Source: Streptomyces graminofaciens
GTDB taxonomy: Bacteria > Actinomycetota > Actinomycetes > Streptomycetales > Streptomycetaceae
Direction: 5' to 3'
Assembly: GCF_030294945.1 (NCBI RefSeq)
Contig: NZ_AP018448.1
Span: 124,001 to 188,000 of the forward strand
DNA: 64,000 nucleotides
A model generated the notes under the pieces. The model was not told where the DNA came from. It did no database searches and worked only from the letters and a program-made list of their open reading frames with translations. Position 1 is the first letter of the stretch. Each line of letters opens with the position of its first letter. Positions 16,470 through 23,844 of the stretch are shown here, piece after piece. A program made the position numbers and the translations under genes.

Positions 16470-17042
16470 TCACCTCAGTTCGACGGAGTACGAGGCGCCG
16501 GGGAACTCCCATCCGTCGGTGCCTTCGCCGATGTCCTCGACGATGACGTCGTCGATGAAGTGATCCTCGAACTCGTCGTCGGTGAGTTCGTCGGCGAGCC
16601 AGAGTTCTTCGATCGCGTCCCAGTTGCCCCGGCTGCCGTCGATGCGCAGAGGCGCGGCGTCCACGGTGCCGCGGGTGCGTTCGTCGTCTCCGGTTTTGAC
16701 GACGCCGCTGATCTCGTACTGGCCGTCCGTGATGTGGTGGGGGATCGGGTCGGCGGGGACGATGGCGACGTTCTCGTACGCGGTGTGGATGATGTCCAGG
16801 TAACTGCGGCGGACGTTGTACTCCGCGTCGGACAGCCAGCTGATGAGCGTCTTGGCCGTGACGTGAAGACCGGCGTCCGCCAAAGCCTGCTGCCCGCGAC
16901 GGGTCGCGGTGAGCTGACTGAGCTGGGCGTGCCAGTGCTTGGCGGTGTACGACGACAGCCGGTGGCGGGGGGTGACCTGGGTGCGCAGAAGGTCGTTGAG
17001 GGCGGCGCCCAGGGATCCTCCGTGGCCGGTGGGGCCGGCCAT
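16470..17042 (-). CDS. 190-aa protein with HTH-like region, partner of the 853-aa protein (tpg-like position)
   Basis: 190 aa. The middle part (about residues 45-90) resembles a helix-turn-helix region: TATRRGQQALADAGLHVTAK followed by TLISWLSD. The C-terminal third is strongly acidic (LTDDEFEDHFIDDVIVEDIG) and ends in EFPGASYSVEL. Its start overlaps the stop of the 853-aa gene by one base, so both are co-translated. The size, the HTH, the acidic C-terminus and the position behind a large gene recall Streptomyces terminal proteins (Tpg, about 185 aa, downstream of Tap). I see no clear sequence match, so that is only a hypothesis. A DNA-binding accessory of a plasmid function is the alternative. 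Confidence 0.65.
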   Translation of the reverse strand: MAGPTGHGGSLGAALNDLLRTQVTPRHRLSSYTAKHWHAQLSQLTATRRGQQALADAGLHVTAKTLISWLSDAEYNVRRSYLDIIHTAYENVAIVPADPIPHHITDGQYEISGVVKTGDDERTRGTVDAAPLRIDGSRGNWDAIEELWLADELTDDEFEDHFIDDVIVEDIGEGTDGWEFPGASYSVELR

Positions 17043-19603
17043 CAGTCGTCACCTTCGAGGATGGTCTCGCCGGACTGGACGAACGTGCGCTTCACTTCGC
17101 CGAAGCCGGTGCCGATCCGGTACGTGGACGGCGGGGTGCCGGGCGGAGTCCAGAAGATGGCCTGGTCGACGTTGCGCAGGGCGACGAGTGTGTGGCCTTC
17201 CTCGACGGCCTTGAAGGCGACGGTCCAGTGGCGGACGGATGCCTCGGCGACCATGCTCATGCGCCAGTCCGGCCGCCAGAACGGGGAGCGCTGTGCGGGG
17301 CGTTTGGGCCACAGCAGGCGCAGCGCGATCGACAGCCGGGTCTTGTATGCCTTGTAGGGGTCGCCGCCGACCTGGACGAGTTCGGTGCGGGCCTTGCGGG
17401 TGGCCTCGTAGAAGGGCTTGAAGAGGGACTCGTTGGCCTTGCCGGTCCAGGAGTCGTGGATGGCCGGCATGGCGGCGAGGTGGTTGTCCCGGACGAGCTT
17501 CAGCAACTGCTTGATGTGGGGGGTCGTGACCCACACGTGGCCGTTCTCGTCGGGGCGGTCGATGATCCGCCCCAGGGGGTGCGGCATGTCGGTGCGGTTC
17601 CACTCCGGGATGTCGATGAGGTAAATGCCGGCGCCGGCCTTGTCGTATGCGTCAAGCGGGCCGGTGTGCAGGAGCTTGTTCGGGGCGAGGGGAACGGCCG
17701 AACAGGCGGAGGGGAAAGACCCGTTGCGGTCGATCAGGCACAGCACGCCCTCCCCGAAGGAGTCGGGCACGTCGAGCTGGTCGCGGCGCACCCGCTTGCC
17801 GTTCTCCCGGATGTGGGGAACGCGGGTGGCGGTGACGTCGGGGTGGACCCAGCGGGGCTCGCCGTCCATGTGCTCGGTGATCAGCGGCCACGGGCCGCTG
17901 TCCCGCTCCTCCTTGCGGATGACGGAGATCGGGTGCATTTTCGAGCGGCCGACCGAGTCCTTGAGGATCTTCAGGGCTGGGAAGAGGTGGCCCTCGGGCT
18001 CGTCCTCCTCATCCCCCGGCGCCAGACCGTCCTCACCGTCTTCCGCTACCTCATCCTGTCCCTGGCCGCTGTCTGCCAGGGTGTGCACAGGGGCACCGGC
18101 AGCAGCGGCCTGACCGGCGCTTCCGGCAGTGTCGGCGGACATGGGCGTGCTGAAGGGCCGCAGTGCGGCGGCGAGGCGGTGCCCTTCGTGGGTGTCCGGC
18201 ATCTCCGCTACCGCTGCGGCGGCCTGGCGCAGCGACGGCAGGATCTCCTTCAGGGCGTCCTGGTCACCGCCCGCGACCGCGGTCCGCCATGCCGCCAGTT
18301 CGTGGGTGAGGGCGGCGGGGATCCCCTGGTGTCCGCCGGAGGTGTAGGGAAGGGCGGCTTCTGCCAGTTCCAGCGCCGCGGTTCCCGTTCCGCCGGTGGC
18401 AGGCGCGAGACCTGAGCCCGCCGGGCTGTGGGCGCGGTCGGTGGGGCCGGTTCCTGCGTCGAGGAAGCGGGCGTGGAGCAGGTCGGGCTGCAGGTATGCC
18501 GAGCCGAGCGTGCCGAAGTCGCGTTCGGTGACCGTCACTTGGACCTTGCCCAGGTCAGCGGTCGCTGTGAGCGTCACGACGACGTCGGCGTCCAGGAGTG
18601 CCAGGAGCGTGGGGTCGTCGCTGTCCACGACGGCGAGGACCGGTACGTGGAGGGTGCGTGCGAGGCCGGCCAGGACCTGGGAGGCATCGGGGAGACGCTC
18701 TCCGGACAGCGGGAGGCGGGCGCTGTGGGCGGCCTGGAGGCGGTCCACGACCACGAGGGCCAGGCCCTGCATGTGCGGCGCGGTTTCCGCGATGTCCTCG
18801 GCCCTCAGGTTGGTGCCGTCATCGATCATCAGCAGGTCGCCCGCCTGGACCAGTTGCCGGGCGACCTGCTGCTCCTGCTCGGTGAGGCGGCCCTGCTTCA
18901 GGCGCGGGTAGTCGCCGCCGGTCTCGGCGGAGATGATCCGGCGGAAGATGTCGTCCCGGTTCGGTCCTGACGCCGCATACAGGACCGTGCGATGGTCGAC
19001 GAGCGCGGTCTGCCGTGCGGCGGCAAGACCCAGCAGGCTCCCGCCGACGTTCGGGGCGGCAGCGACGAGCGTCAGCCGGCCCGGCTGCAGACCGCCTGTC
19101 GCGGCGTCCAGGCCGGGCAGCCCGAACAGGGGTCCGCCGACCGGGCCGTCGGTGAGTACGGAACCGATGGCGTCGCCCAGCGTGGCGAGCCTGCGCGGCG
19201 CGTTGCTGCGGTCCTGATTGCCTTGGCTGTTCACCGCACCTCCTGCGGGCGCCGCGCCGGTGTGCGCGGCCATGTCGGACGAGAGGGCATTTGAGGCGGG
19301 GTCGGCGGGAAGCAGCACCGCGACCGGCGTGGTGTTGCGAAGGAGGACCTGCGGTTGGCCCTTCGCTGCCAGCGTGACGAGGTCGCCGAAGTCCTTCTGC
19401 GCCGTGCTGAGTACGTGGGCCGGGAAGGCATCGGTCTTCCGGGCTGCTGGGAACCGGTCCAGCGGCGCGAGCAGAGCGCGCACCTTGTGCTTGGTGATCA
19501 CCGTGGTGCGCCCCTCCTCTTCGACGAGCTTCACCAGCGAGTACAGGTGGGTCCGTGCTGCGGACGCGCTGACGGAGCTCTCTTCCTGCGGCGACTGACT
19601 CAC
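17042..19603 (-). CDS. 853-aa multidomain protein: Phd-like N-terminus, DnaB/RecA-like domain, palm-like C-terminus
   Basis: 853 aa from a GTG preceded by AGGAGG. Residues 10-50 (SAARTHLYSLVKLVEEEGRT, then TVITKHKVRALLAPL) resemble a Phd/YefM antitoxin fold, and 65-100 look like a second copy. Residues about 150-390 resemble a DnaB/RecA-type ATPase (FGLPGLDAATGGLQPGRLTL), but the Walker A is APNVGGS near 181-188, with the Lys replaced. A Walker-B-like LALVVVDRLQAA follows. A Gly/Asp/Glu-rich linker leads to a C-terminal domain with LCLIDRNGSFPSAC near 620, YKTRLSIALRLLWPKRP near 753 and LRNVDQAIF near 815, an order reminiscent of motifs A, B and C of family-B DNA polymerases. Function is unknown; a replication or telomere-associated role is inferred from the layout only. 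Confidence 0.7.
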   Translation of the reverse strand: MSQSPQEESSVSASAARTHLYSLVKLVEEEGRTTVITKHKVRALLAPLDRFPAARKTDAFPAHVLSTAQKDFGDLVTLAAKGQPQVLLRNTTPVAVLLPADPASNALSSDMAAHTGAAPAGGAVNSQGNQDRSNAPRRLATLGDAIGSVLTDGPVGGPLFGLPGLDAATGGLQPGRLTLVAAAPNVGGSLLGLAAARQTALVDHRTVLYAASGPNRDDIFRRIISAETGGDYPRLKQGRLTEQEQQVARQLVQAGDLLMIDDGTNLRAEDIAETAPHMQGLALVVVDRLQAAHSARLPLSGERLPDASQVLAGLARTLHVPVLAVVDSDDPTLLALLDADVVVTLTATADLGKVQVTVTERDFGTLGSAYLQPDLLHARFLDAGTGPTDRAHSPAGSGLAPATGGTGTAALELAEAALPYTSGGHQGIPAALTHELAAWRTAVAGGDQDALKEILPSLRQAAAAVAEMPDTHEGHRLAAALRPFSTPMSADTAGSAGQAAAAGAPVHTLADSGQGQDEVAEDGEDGLAPGDEEDEPEGHLFPALKILKDSVGRSKMHPISVIRKEERDSGPWPLITEHMDGEPRWVHPDVTATRVPHIRENGKRVRRDQLDVPDSFGEGVLCLIDRNGSFPSACSAVPLAPNKLLHTGPLDAYDKAGAGIYLIDIPEWNRTDMPHPLGRIIDRPDENGHVWVTTPHIKQLLKLVRDNHLAAMPAIHDSWTGKANESLFKPFYEATRKARTELVQVGGDPYKAYKTRLSIALRLLWPKRPAQRSPFWRPDWRMSMVAEASVRHWTVAFKAVEEGHTLVALRNVDQAIFWTPPGTPPSTYRIGTGFGEVKRTFVQSGETILEGDD

Positions 19604-19674
19604 TCACCCTCCTAGAACGCTAAACTCCCCGTTATGGTAGCAAATTCCACTCACTCAATCTGTATAGTCACTAA

Positions 19675-19687
19675 ATTCTTCGAGAAT
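19675..19687. promoter_or_regulatory. AT-rich upstream region with a small palindrome
   Basis: ATTCTTCGAGAAT is a 5+3+5 palindrome inside an unusually AT-rich stretch (19614-19720) directly upstream of the 853-aa gene. It is a candidate operator; the Phd-like N-terminus of that protein would be a plausible autoregulatory binder. No convincing -35/-10 pair was assigned. Confidence 0.35.
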
Positions 19688-19763
19688 ATCACTCGTTATT
19701 GGCGACTTAGTGGTAGGAGTTGACGGGCCGGGCTGCCCCAGAGCCGATCAATAGCCGACAGCA

Positions 19764-19793
19764 CGGAGGCCGGGACCCGGGTCCCGGCCTCCG
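19764..19793 (-). terminator. 30-bp perfect palindrome, terminator of the small minus-strand gene
   Basis: CGGAGGCCGGGACCC is followed directly by its exact complement GGGTCCCGGCCTCCG. It begins 45 bp downstream of the stop of the 19838-20080 gene. A very strong GC hairpin like this fits a factor-independent terminator and insulates the divergent promoter region to its left. Confidence 0.65.
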
Positions 19794-19837
19794 CTCTGCA
19801 CCGTCCGCAGACGATCACACCCGCCGAACCGGCGGGC

Positions 19838-20080
19838 TCAGCTCCCCGTCGCCGATTCCTGCTCTTCGGGCGCTTCCTTGTACGCGACGTGCCCGATGGC
19901 GGAGTGGGCCGTGCTCAACCTGGCGTGGAGCGCACCCGCGAGATCCTTCGCGTTGCCGGAGGCCTCCGTGAAGCGCTGCAGGACGTCGTCGAGAGGCTCG
20001 CCCCGATAGTCGCTCCTCAGCAGGTCCTTGTCCTCCAGGCGCTGCACGGAGGCCTCGATCAACTCGATAGCAGTCCTCAT
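19838..20080 (-). CDS. Small helical protein of unknown function
   Basis: 80 aa from the ATG at 20080 (MRTAIELIEASVQRLEDKDL...), predicted all-helical and amphipathic, ending in an acidic tail. The frame stays open to an ATG at 20212, but that stretch overlaps recombinase-like coding sequence on the other strand, so the shorter start is preferred although its ribosome site (GGTGAG) is too close. A strong terminator lies just downstream, which supports a real transcription unit. I do not recognise the family. Confidence 0.5.
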   Translation of the reverse strand: MRTAIELIEASVQRLEDKDLLRSDYRGEPLDDVLQRFTEASGNAKDLAGALHARLSTAHSAIGHVAYKEAPEEQESATGS

Positions 20081-20257
20081 CTCACCGGCGCAGCGGGTGA
20101 GATAGCTGCAGCGCGGTACGCCTCCAGCGGGCTGCCCTCGGACGGCCTCCGGGGTCTGCTCGACAGGGTTCCCGGCGTCCGGGAGCTGATCGTCGCCCTG
20201 ACGGCGGTTCATGCCCTGCCTATGACGCAGATCCGCCGGCTGCGGCTAAGCCGTGTT

Positions 20258-20587
20258 TTAGAACTCGCTGATCTGCTTGGTTGGCCGTCCGGGGAAGTCG
20301 CGGGCGGCCATCCAGATGGTGAGGTCGCGGGCGATGTCATTGATACTGGTCGCCGTGGTGACCTCGTGTTCGTTGCGGGTGGTGTCACGGCGGACGATCT
20401 CGTAGCCGCCTTCATCGAGGACGGCGACTGAGGTGAACCAGGCGGGGTCGTCCTCGTCGGGCTGGACGACGACGAAGGTGTTGTCGGAGTTGTTGAGGTC
20501 GCTGATCATCATGAACAGCGCGTCCTCGGAGGGGTCGTCGATGCAGTCGCCGTTCTCGCTGTCGGCGCCGTAGTACTGAGCCCCCAT
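20258..20587 (-). CDS. Passenger gene of the IS5 element, immunity-protein-like (Imm1-like)
   Basis: 109 aa, acidic. It begins MGAQYYGADSENGDCID and contains MMISDLNNSDNTFVVVQPDE, then DDPAWFTSVAVLDEGGYEIV and a C-terminal amphipathic helix. A GGGAGAG ribosome site lies 6-7 bp before the ATG. Size, acidity and pattern resemble Imm1-type immunity proteins of polymorphic toxin systems, which occur near IS transposases in Streptomyces; that assignment is from memory and moderate. Its 3' end (SEF-stop) is encoded by the terminal inverted repeat, so it moves with the element. Confidence 0.7.
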   Translation of the reverse strand: MGAQYYGADSENGDCIDDPSEDALFMMISDLNNSDNTFVVVQPDEDDPAWFTSVAVLDEGGYEIVRRDTTRNEHEVTTATSINDIARDLTIWMAARDFPGRPTKQISEF

Positions 20588-20659
20588 CGCTGTCTCTCCC
20601 TCGCCCTGTCGACCCTGGCCGCGGTCAGCATGGCATGAGGAACCGACAGCTCAGGCCGG

Positions 20660-21559
20660 TCATAACCATTCGCTGATCGCGGCGATCAGGACGGTGGCTT
20701 CGAAGCGGACGGCGAGTTTGTCGAACCTGGTGGCGACCGCACGGTTGCGCTTGAGCCGGTTGATTCCACACTCGACCGCGTGCCGGGCCTTGTAGTCCTC
20801 GCGGTCGAAAGCCGGAGGCCGCCCGCCGGCCTGCCCGCGTCGCTTGCGGTTGGCGGCCTGGTCGGCAGGCTCCGGGATCGTGCAGCGGATTCCCCGCTTT
20901 CGCAGGTAGGCCCGGTTGGCTCGCGACGAGTACGCCTTGTCGCCCCGCACTCGCAGGGGGCGGACACGCGGACGGCCGGGCCCGATGCGGAGAACCCGAA
21001 TGCCTTCCAGGACGGCGGCGAACTGAGGACTGTCACCACGCTGGCCTGCGGTGACCAGCAAGGACAGCGGCCGCTGGCCTTGTTCACAGGCCAGATGAAT
21101 CTTGGTGGTGAAGCCGCCCCGTGACCGGCCCAGGCCGTGATCGTCGGGCTCGATGCGGGTGCCGCCCGGCGGTTCCTTCTGGACCTGTCCGTCACGGCGG
21201 GCGCCTGCGGCGTGCTGATGGGCCCGGCAGATCGTGGAGTCGACGTTGACCTCCCATGTGATCAGCCCTGCCGCATCCGCACGGGCCTGCAGTCGGGTCA
21301 GCAGTTCGGGCCAGGTGCCGTCGCGTTGCCAGCGGCGGAAGAGTCCGTAGACCGTCTGCCACGGCCCATACTCCTGCGGCAGATCTCTCCACGGAGCACC
21401 GGTCCGCACCCGCCACCGGATCCCATCGATCAGCCTCCTCCGCCCCACCGCCGGCCGGCCCAACACCGCGACCGGCAGCAACGGCTCCAGCGCCGCCCAC
21501 TGCTCGTCAGAAAGATCCCCTCGCCCCACACCGTGATCATCACGGCGCAGGGCGAACAA
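20660..21559 (-). CDS. IS5-family transposase
   Basis: Up to 299 aa from a TTG at 21559; a GTG at 21529 is an alternative. Typical N-terminal [14 protein letters not shown] and [17 protein letters not shown], then the DDE core: [15 protein letters not shown] (Asp), [20 protein letters not shown] (Asp) and [20 protein letters not shown] (Glu). The frame is intact. Confidence 0.9.
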   Translation of the reverse strand: MFALRRDDHGVGRGDLSDEQWAALEPLLPVAVLGRPAVGRRRLIDGIRWRVRTGAPWRDLPQEYGPWQTVYGLFRRWQRDGTWPELLTRLQARADAAGLITWEVNVDSTICRAHQHAAGARRDGQVQKEPPGGTRIEPDDHGLGRSRGGFTTKIHLACEQGQRPLSLLVTAGQRGDSPQFAAVLEGIRVLRIGPGRPRVRPLRVRGDKAYSSRANRAYLRKRGIRCTIPEPADQAANRKRRGQAGGRPPAFDREDYKARHAVECGINRLKRNRAVATRFDKLAVRFEATVLIAAISEWL

Positions 21560-21807
21560 CGAAGCCCATTTCTAAAACACGGCCTAGAGGACCTGGATCG
21601 GGCCCGCGGTCAGCTGCGGGTCCGCCGCCAGGGCCGCATGGAGCGCGTGGTCTATCTCGACGAACTCACCATGCACCTGGCGACCGCCTGGATCATCGAG
21701 CGCGCGAGCGATGGCCTGAGAAGCCGTTGCTCTATCGATCTTGGTGAGCGTGAGTTCGAGGTCGTCGACTCGGTCGGGTGATCTCTTGGTTGGCCGCGCA
21801 TGAAGGT

Positions 21808-21862
21808 GGGGCCTCCCGCACAGCTCGTGGGTGTCGAATCCAGCCGAGCAACAGGAGGCCCC
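21808..21862 (+). promoter_or_regulatory. Leader hairpin sequestering the transposase ribosome site
   Basis: GGGGCCTCC (21808-21816) pairs with GGAGGCCCC (21854-21862). The right arm contains the GGAGG ribosome site six bases before the GTG start at 21865. A nested stem GCTCG/CGAGC (21823-21827, 21845-21849) lies inside the loop. The same two-stem architecture, with different sequence but preserved pairing, exists in the copy at 54017-54075. Confidence 0.65.
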
Positions 21863-21864
21863 TG

Positions 21865-22773
21865 GTGCTGCAGTCTTCCGTGCGGACGTGGATGTCGTCC
21901 AACTCGGCTTCCCTGTCGTGTGATTGTCTCGCTCACCAGTTCGGGAACGCCGCGGACAGGCCGCACAGGCGTCCGAGGTATCCGTCGGACATGAGCGATG
22001 CGGAATGGGCGGTTGTGCGTGACGCGATGCCGGTGCCGGGCTGGCTGGAGGGCCGCGGCGGGCAGCCTGAGGGCTACTGCCACCGGCAGATGGTGGACGC
22101 GGTGCGCTATCTCGTCGCGGGCGGCATCGCCTGGCGGGCGATGCCCGCGGACTTTCCCGCGTGGGACCGCGTCTACGCCTTCTTCCGGCGCTGGCGCGAC
22201 AACGGCCTGACCTCCGAGTTCCACGACCGGTTGCGCGACCGTGTCCGCGGGGCCGCGGGCCGCGATCCGGAACCGACGGCCGGTGTCATCGACGCGCAGT
22301 CGGTGAAGGCATCCGCGTCGGTGCCTGCCGCGACCAGGGGATTCGACGGCGGGAAGAAGGTCAACGGCCGCAAGCGGCACATCGTGGTGGACACCCTCGG
22401 ACTGCTGCTGGCCGTGACGGTGACCGCGGCCTCGGTCACCGACCGGGACGCGGGCCTGACGCTGCTGGCCCGGCTGCACGAGCGGCACTGGCGCATCACG
22501 CGGGTGTGGGCCGACGGCGGCTACACCGGACAACTCGTCGACTTCACCCGCGAGGTCCTGCGCGTCGCATTGACCGTGGTCAGACGCAGCGACAACACCA
22601 GCGGCTTCACCGTGCTCCCCAAAAGGTGGCTGGTGGAACGCACGTTCGCCTGGCTGATGCACTCACGCCGCCTGGCCCGCGACTACGAGGCGCGCGTCGA
22701 CACCTCCGAAGCGGTGATCCGGTGGTCGATGAGCATGGTCATGAGCCGCCGGCTCGCGCGGCGGGCACGCTGA
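21865..22773 (+). CDS. IS5-family transposase (copy 1, intact)
   Basis: 302 aa from the GTG that follows GGAGG. The N-terminal SCDCLAHQFGNAADR and RYPSDMSDAEWAVVRDAMP are conserved in the second copy, supporting the early start. DDE core: GVIDAQSVKAS (Asp), VWADGGYTGQLVDF (Asp) and LVERTFAWLMHSRRLARDYE (Glu). No lesion is seen. Confidence 0.85.
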   Translation: MLQSSVRTWMSSNSASLSCDCLAHQFGNAADRPHRRPRYPSDMSDAEWAVVRDAMPVPGWLEGRGGQPEGYCHRQMVDAVRYLVAGGIAWRAMPADFPAWDRVYAFFRRWRDNGLTSEFHDRLRDRVRGAAGRDPEPTAGVIDAQSVKASASVPAATRGFDGGKKVNGRKRHIVVDTLGLLLAVTVTAASVTDRDAGLTLLARLHERHWRITRVWADGGYTGQLVDFTREVLRVALTVVRRSDNTSGFTVLPKRWLVERTFAWLMHSRRLARDYEARVDTSEAVIRWSMSMVMSRRLARRAR

Positions 22774-23233
22774 ACAGGCCCGGCCGTTCCTCCGTCAGCC
22801 AGCCCCGCGCGACCAGGCGCTTCGCCTTCGACCGCACTCCTTCGACCTTCGCCGGGACCGGCTCCAGCCCGAGAGCCGCTGCGAGTTGACGGCAGTCCAT
22901 CGCCTCCCAGCCCGCGCCGTTTCCACCGGCCAGGATGTCCGTGATCCGCCGGTAGTCCGGTGCCAGAACCATGGGCGCGAGTCCTTCCTCCCAGTGCGGC
23001 ACCACCGAACGGGGCACCGCGGCCGTGACCTGCACCGGCCGTTCGCCGGCCACCACAGCCTGCGGAGTGTCCCCGGCCTTGCGGGGCTCACCCAGGACCT
23101 CGCCCACCGTCTCGCGGGCGATCACGAACCGCTCCCACACGGCCTCCGCCTCGCGCAGTTCGGCCTGCAGAGCCTCCACCCGCTGCCGAGCGGCGCGTTC
23201 ACGCTCCTCCAGCAACCCCATCACCGACGGCAT
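22739..23233 (-). CDS. Winged-helix accessory protein of the IS5-type element
   Basis: 164 aa from the ATG at 23233 with GGAGG 8 bp upstream. The N-terminus is a coiled coil (LLEERERAARQRVEALQAEL). The C-terminus has the pattern LAPDYRRITDILA ... CRQLAAALGLEPVPAKVEGV RSKAKRLVARGWL, which looks like a winged helix-turn-helix. It converges on and overlaps the last 35 bp of the transposase. A homologous C-terminal part is kept at 52896-53150 in the decayed copy, so it belongs to the element. The role is unknown; DNA binding or control of transposition is plausible. Confidence 0.7.
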   Translation of the reverse strand: MPSVMGLLEERERAARQRVEALQAELREAEAVWERFVIARETVGEVLGEPRKAGDTPQAVVAGERPVQVTAAVPRSVVPHWEEGLAPMVLAPDYRRITDILAGGNGAGWEAMDCRQLAAALGLEPVPAKVEGVRSKAKRLVARGWLTEERPGLFSVPAARAGGS

Positions 23234-23347
23234 CCCGGCACCTCCACCGAAGAGACGACACGACATCTCGTCCCTGCCGCCGAAACACCACCCCTACACC
23301 GCACCAGCGGAAACGCGCCCGGGACTCTCGGAAAGACAACGGCTTCT

Positions 23348-23844
23348 AAGGCCCGAGGAGCTGCGCAACGCAGACGCGCGCGCCGACCGAAATTGACAGG
23401 GTTTGCGCGTGGGGCGAACCTGGAATCAGAGGCCCTGAACGGCCTCTCAGAAATCCGTATCACAACCAGATTTGCGTTCGTCGACTCCGGCCGTGCCCGA
23501 GAGCAGACTTGCCGCCTCGGGCATGGGCGAACCATCACCGGGGACGGGCCCGATCTCCATGATCAAGGTGAGCGTCTACCGCCCCGCCCTCACGCTCATC
23601 GGTCACGCCGACGCCAACGGTTCGTGAGCGTCGACGTGCCCGCCGGCGAGTGGGCCGTCGTCCGGTTCGGCCCGTCGCTCGCTCGACCCCACAGACAGCA
23701 GGCAGCCATCGCCGGTCACCGAGGAGTTCGCCGACGGCTCACGAGTCGCACCTGACCCGGCTCATGGCCATCGTGCCGCATCTCCTCCTCGTCCGGCCCC
23801 GGACCATCTGTTACGCGAAGGCGCGCAACTGAAAGGACGGCGTC
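23348..23844. other. No gene recognised
   Basis: About 500 bp between the IS and the amidase gene. Several short open frames exist on both strands but none has a ribosome site, length or composition that supports coding. It presumably contains the promoter of the amidase gene. Confidence 0.4.

Larger units (their letters stand above)
20250..21583 (-). mobile_element. IS5-family element carrying a passenger gene
   Basis: 1334 bp. Perfect 14-bp inverted repeats GCCGTGTTTTAGAA begin at 20250 and, in reverse, end at 21583. The flanks are CTAA and CTAG, close to the YTAR-type target of IS5 relatives. Between the ends lie a transposase gene and, unusually, a second intact gene (20258-20587) whose last codon and stop lie inside the left inverted repeat. 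Confidence 0.8.
20110..21717 (+). pseudogene. Tyrosine recombinase/integrase fragment, interrupted by an IS5 element and cut at the right by another
   Basis: The left piece (about 20110-20249) reads GVRELIVALTAVHALPMTQI RRLRL. The right piece (21584-21717) continues EDLDRARGQLRVRRQGRMER VVYLDELTMHLATAWIIERA. Removing the IS and one CTA(A/G) flank joins them in frame. The joined sequence matches the central part of the catalytic domain of Streptomyces tyrosine recombinases. The N-terminus is missing and the C-terminus with the catalytic His/Arg/Tyr is cut off at 21718 by the next IS. It is dead as an enzyme, and marks an old integrated element or plasmid. Confidence 0.65.
21719..23347 (+). mobile_element. 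IS5-type element with leader hairpin and winged-helix accessory gene (copy 1)
   Basis: About 1.63 kb bounded by 11-bp inverted repeats AGAAGCCGTTG. It contains a plus-strand transposase and a convergent minus-strand accessory gene. A decayed relative with the same layout is at 52896-54150, and an end fragment is at 54740-54812. Flanks read CTG and AAG, so no clean target duplication is visible. It truncates the recombinase gene to its left. Confidence 0.7.

Noticed and set aside
21823..21849. tRNA T-arm-like sequence inside the IS5-type leader (GGGTGTCGAATCCA)
   Set aside because: No acceptor, D or anticodon arm can be built around it; it is better explained as the inner stem-loop of the leader.
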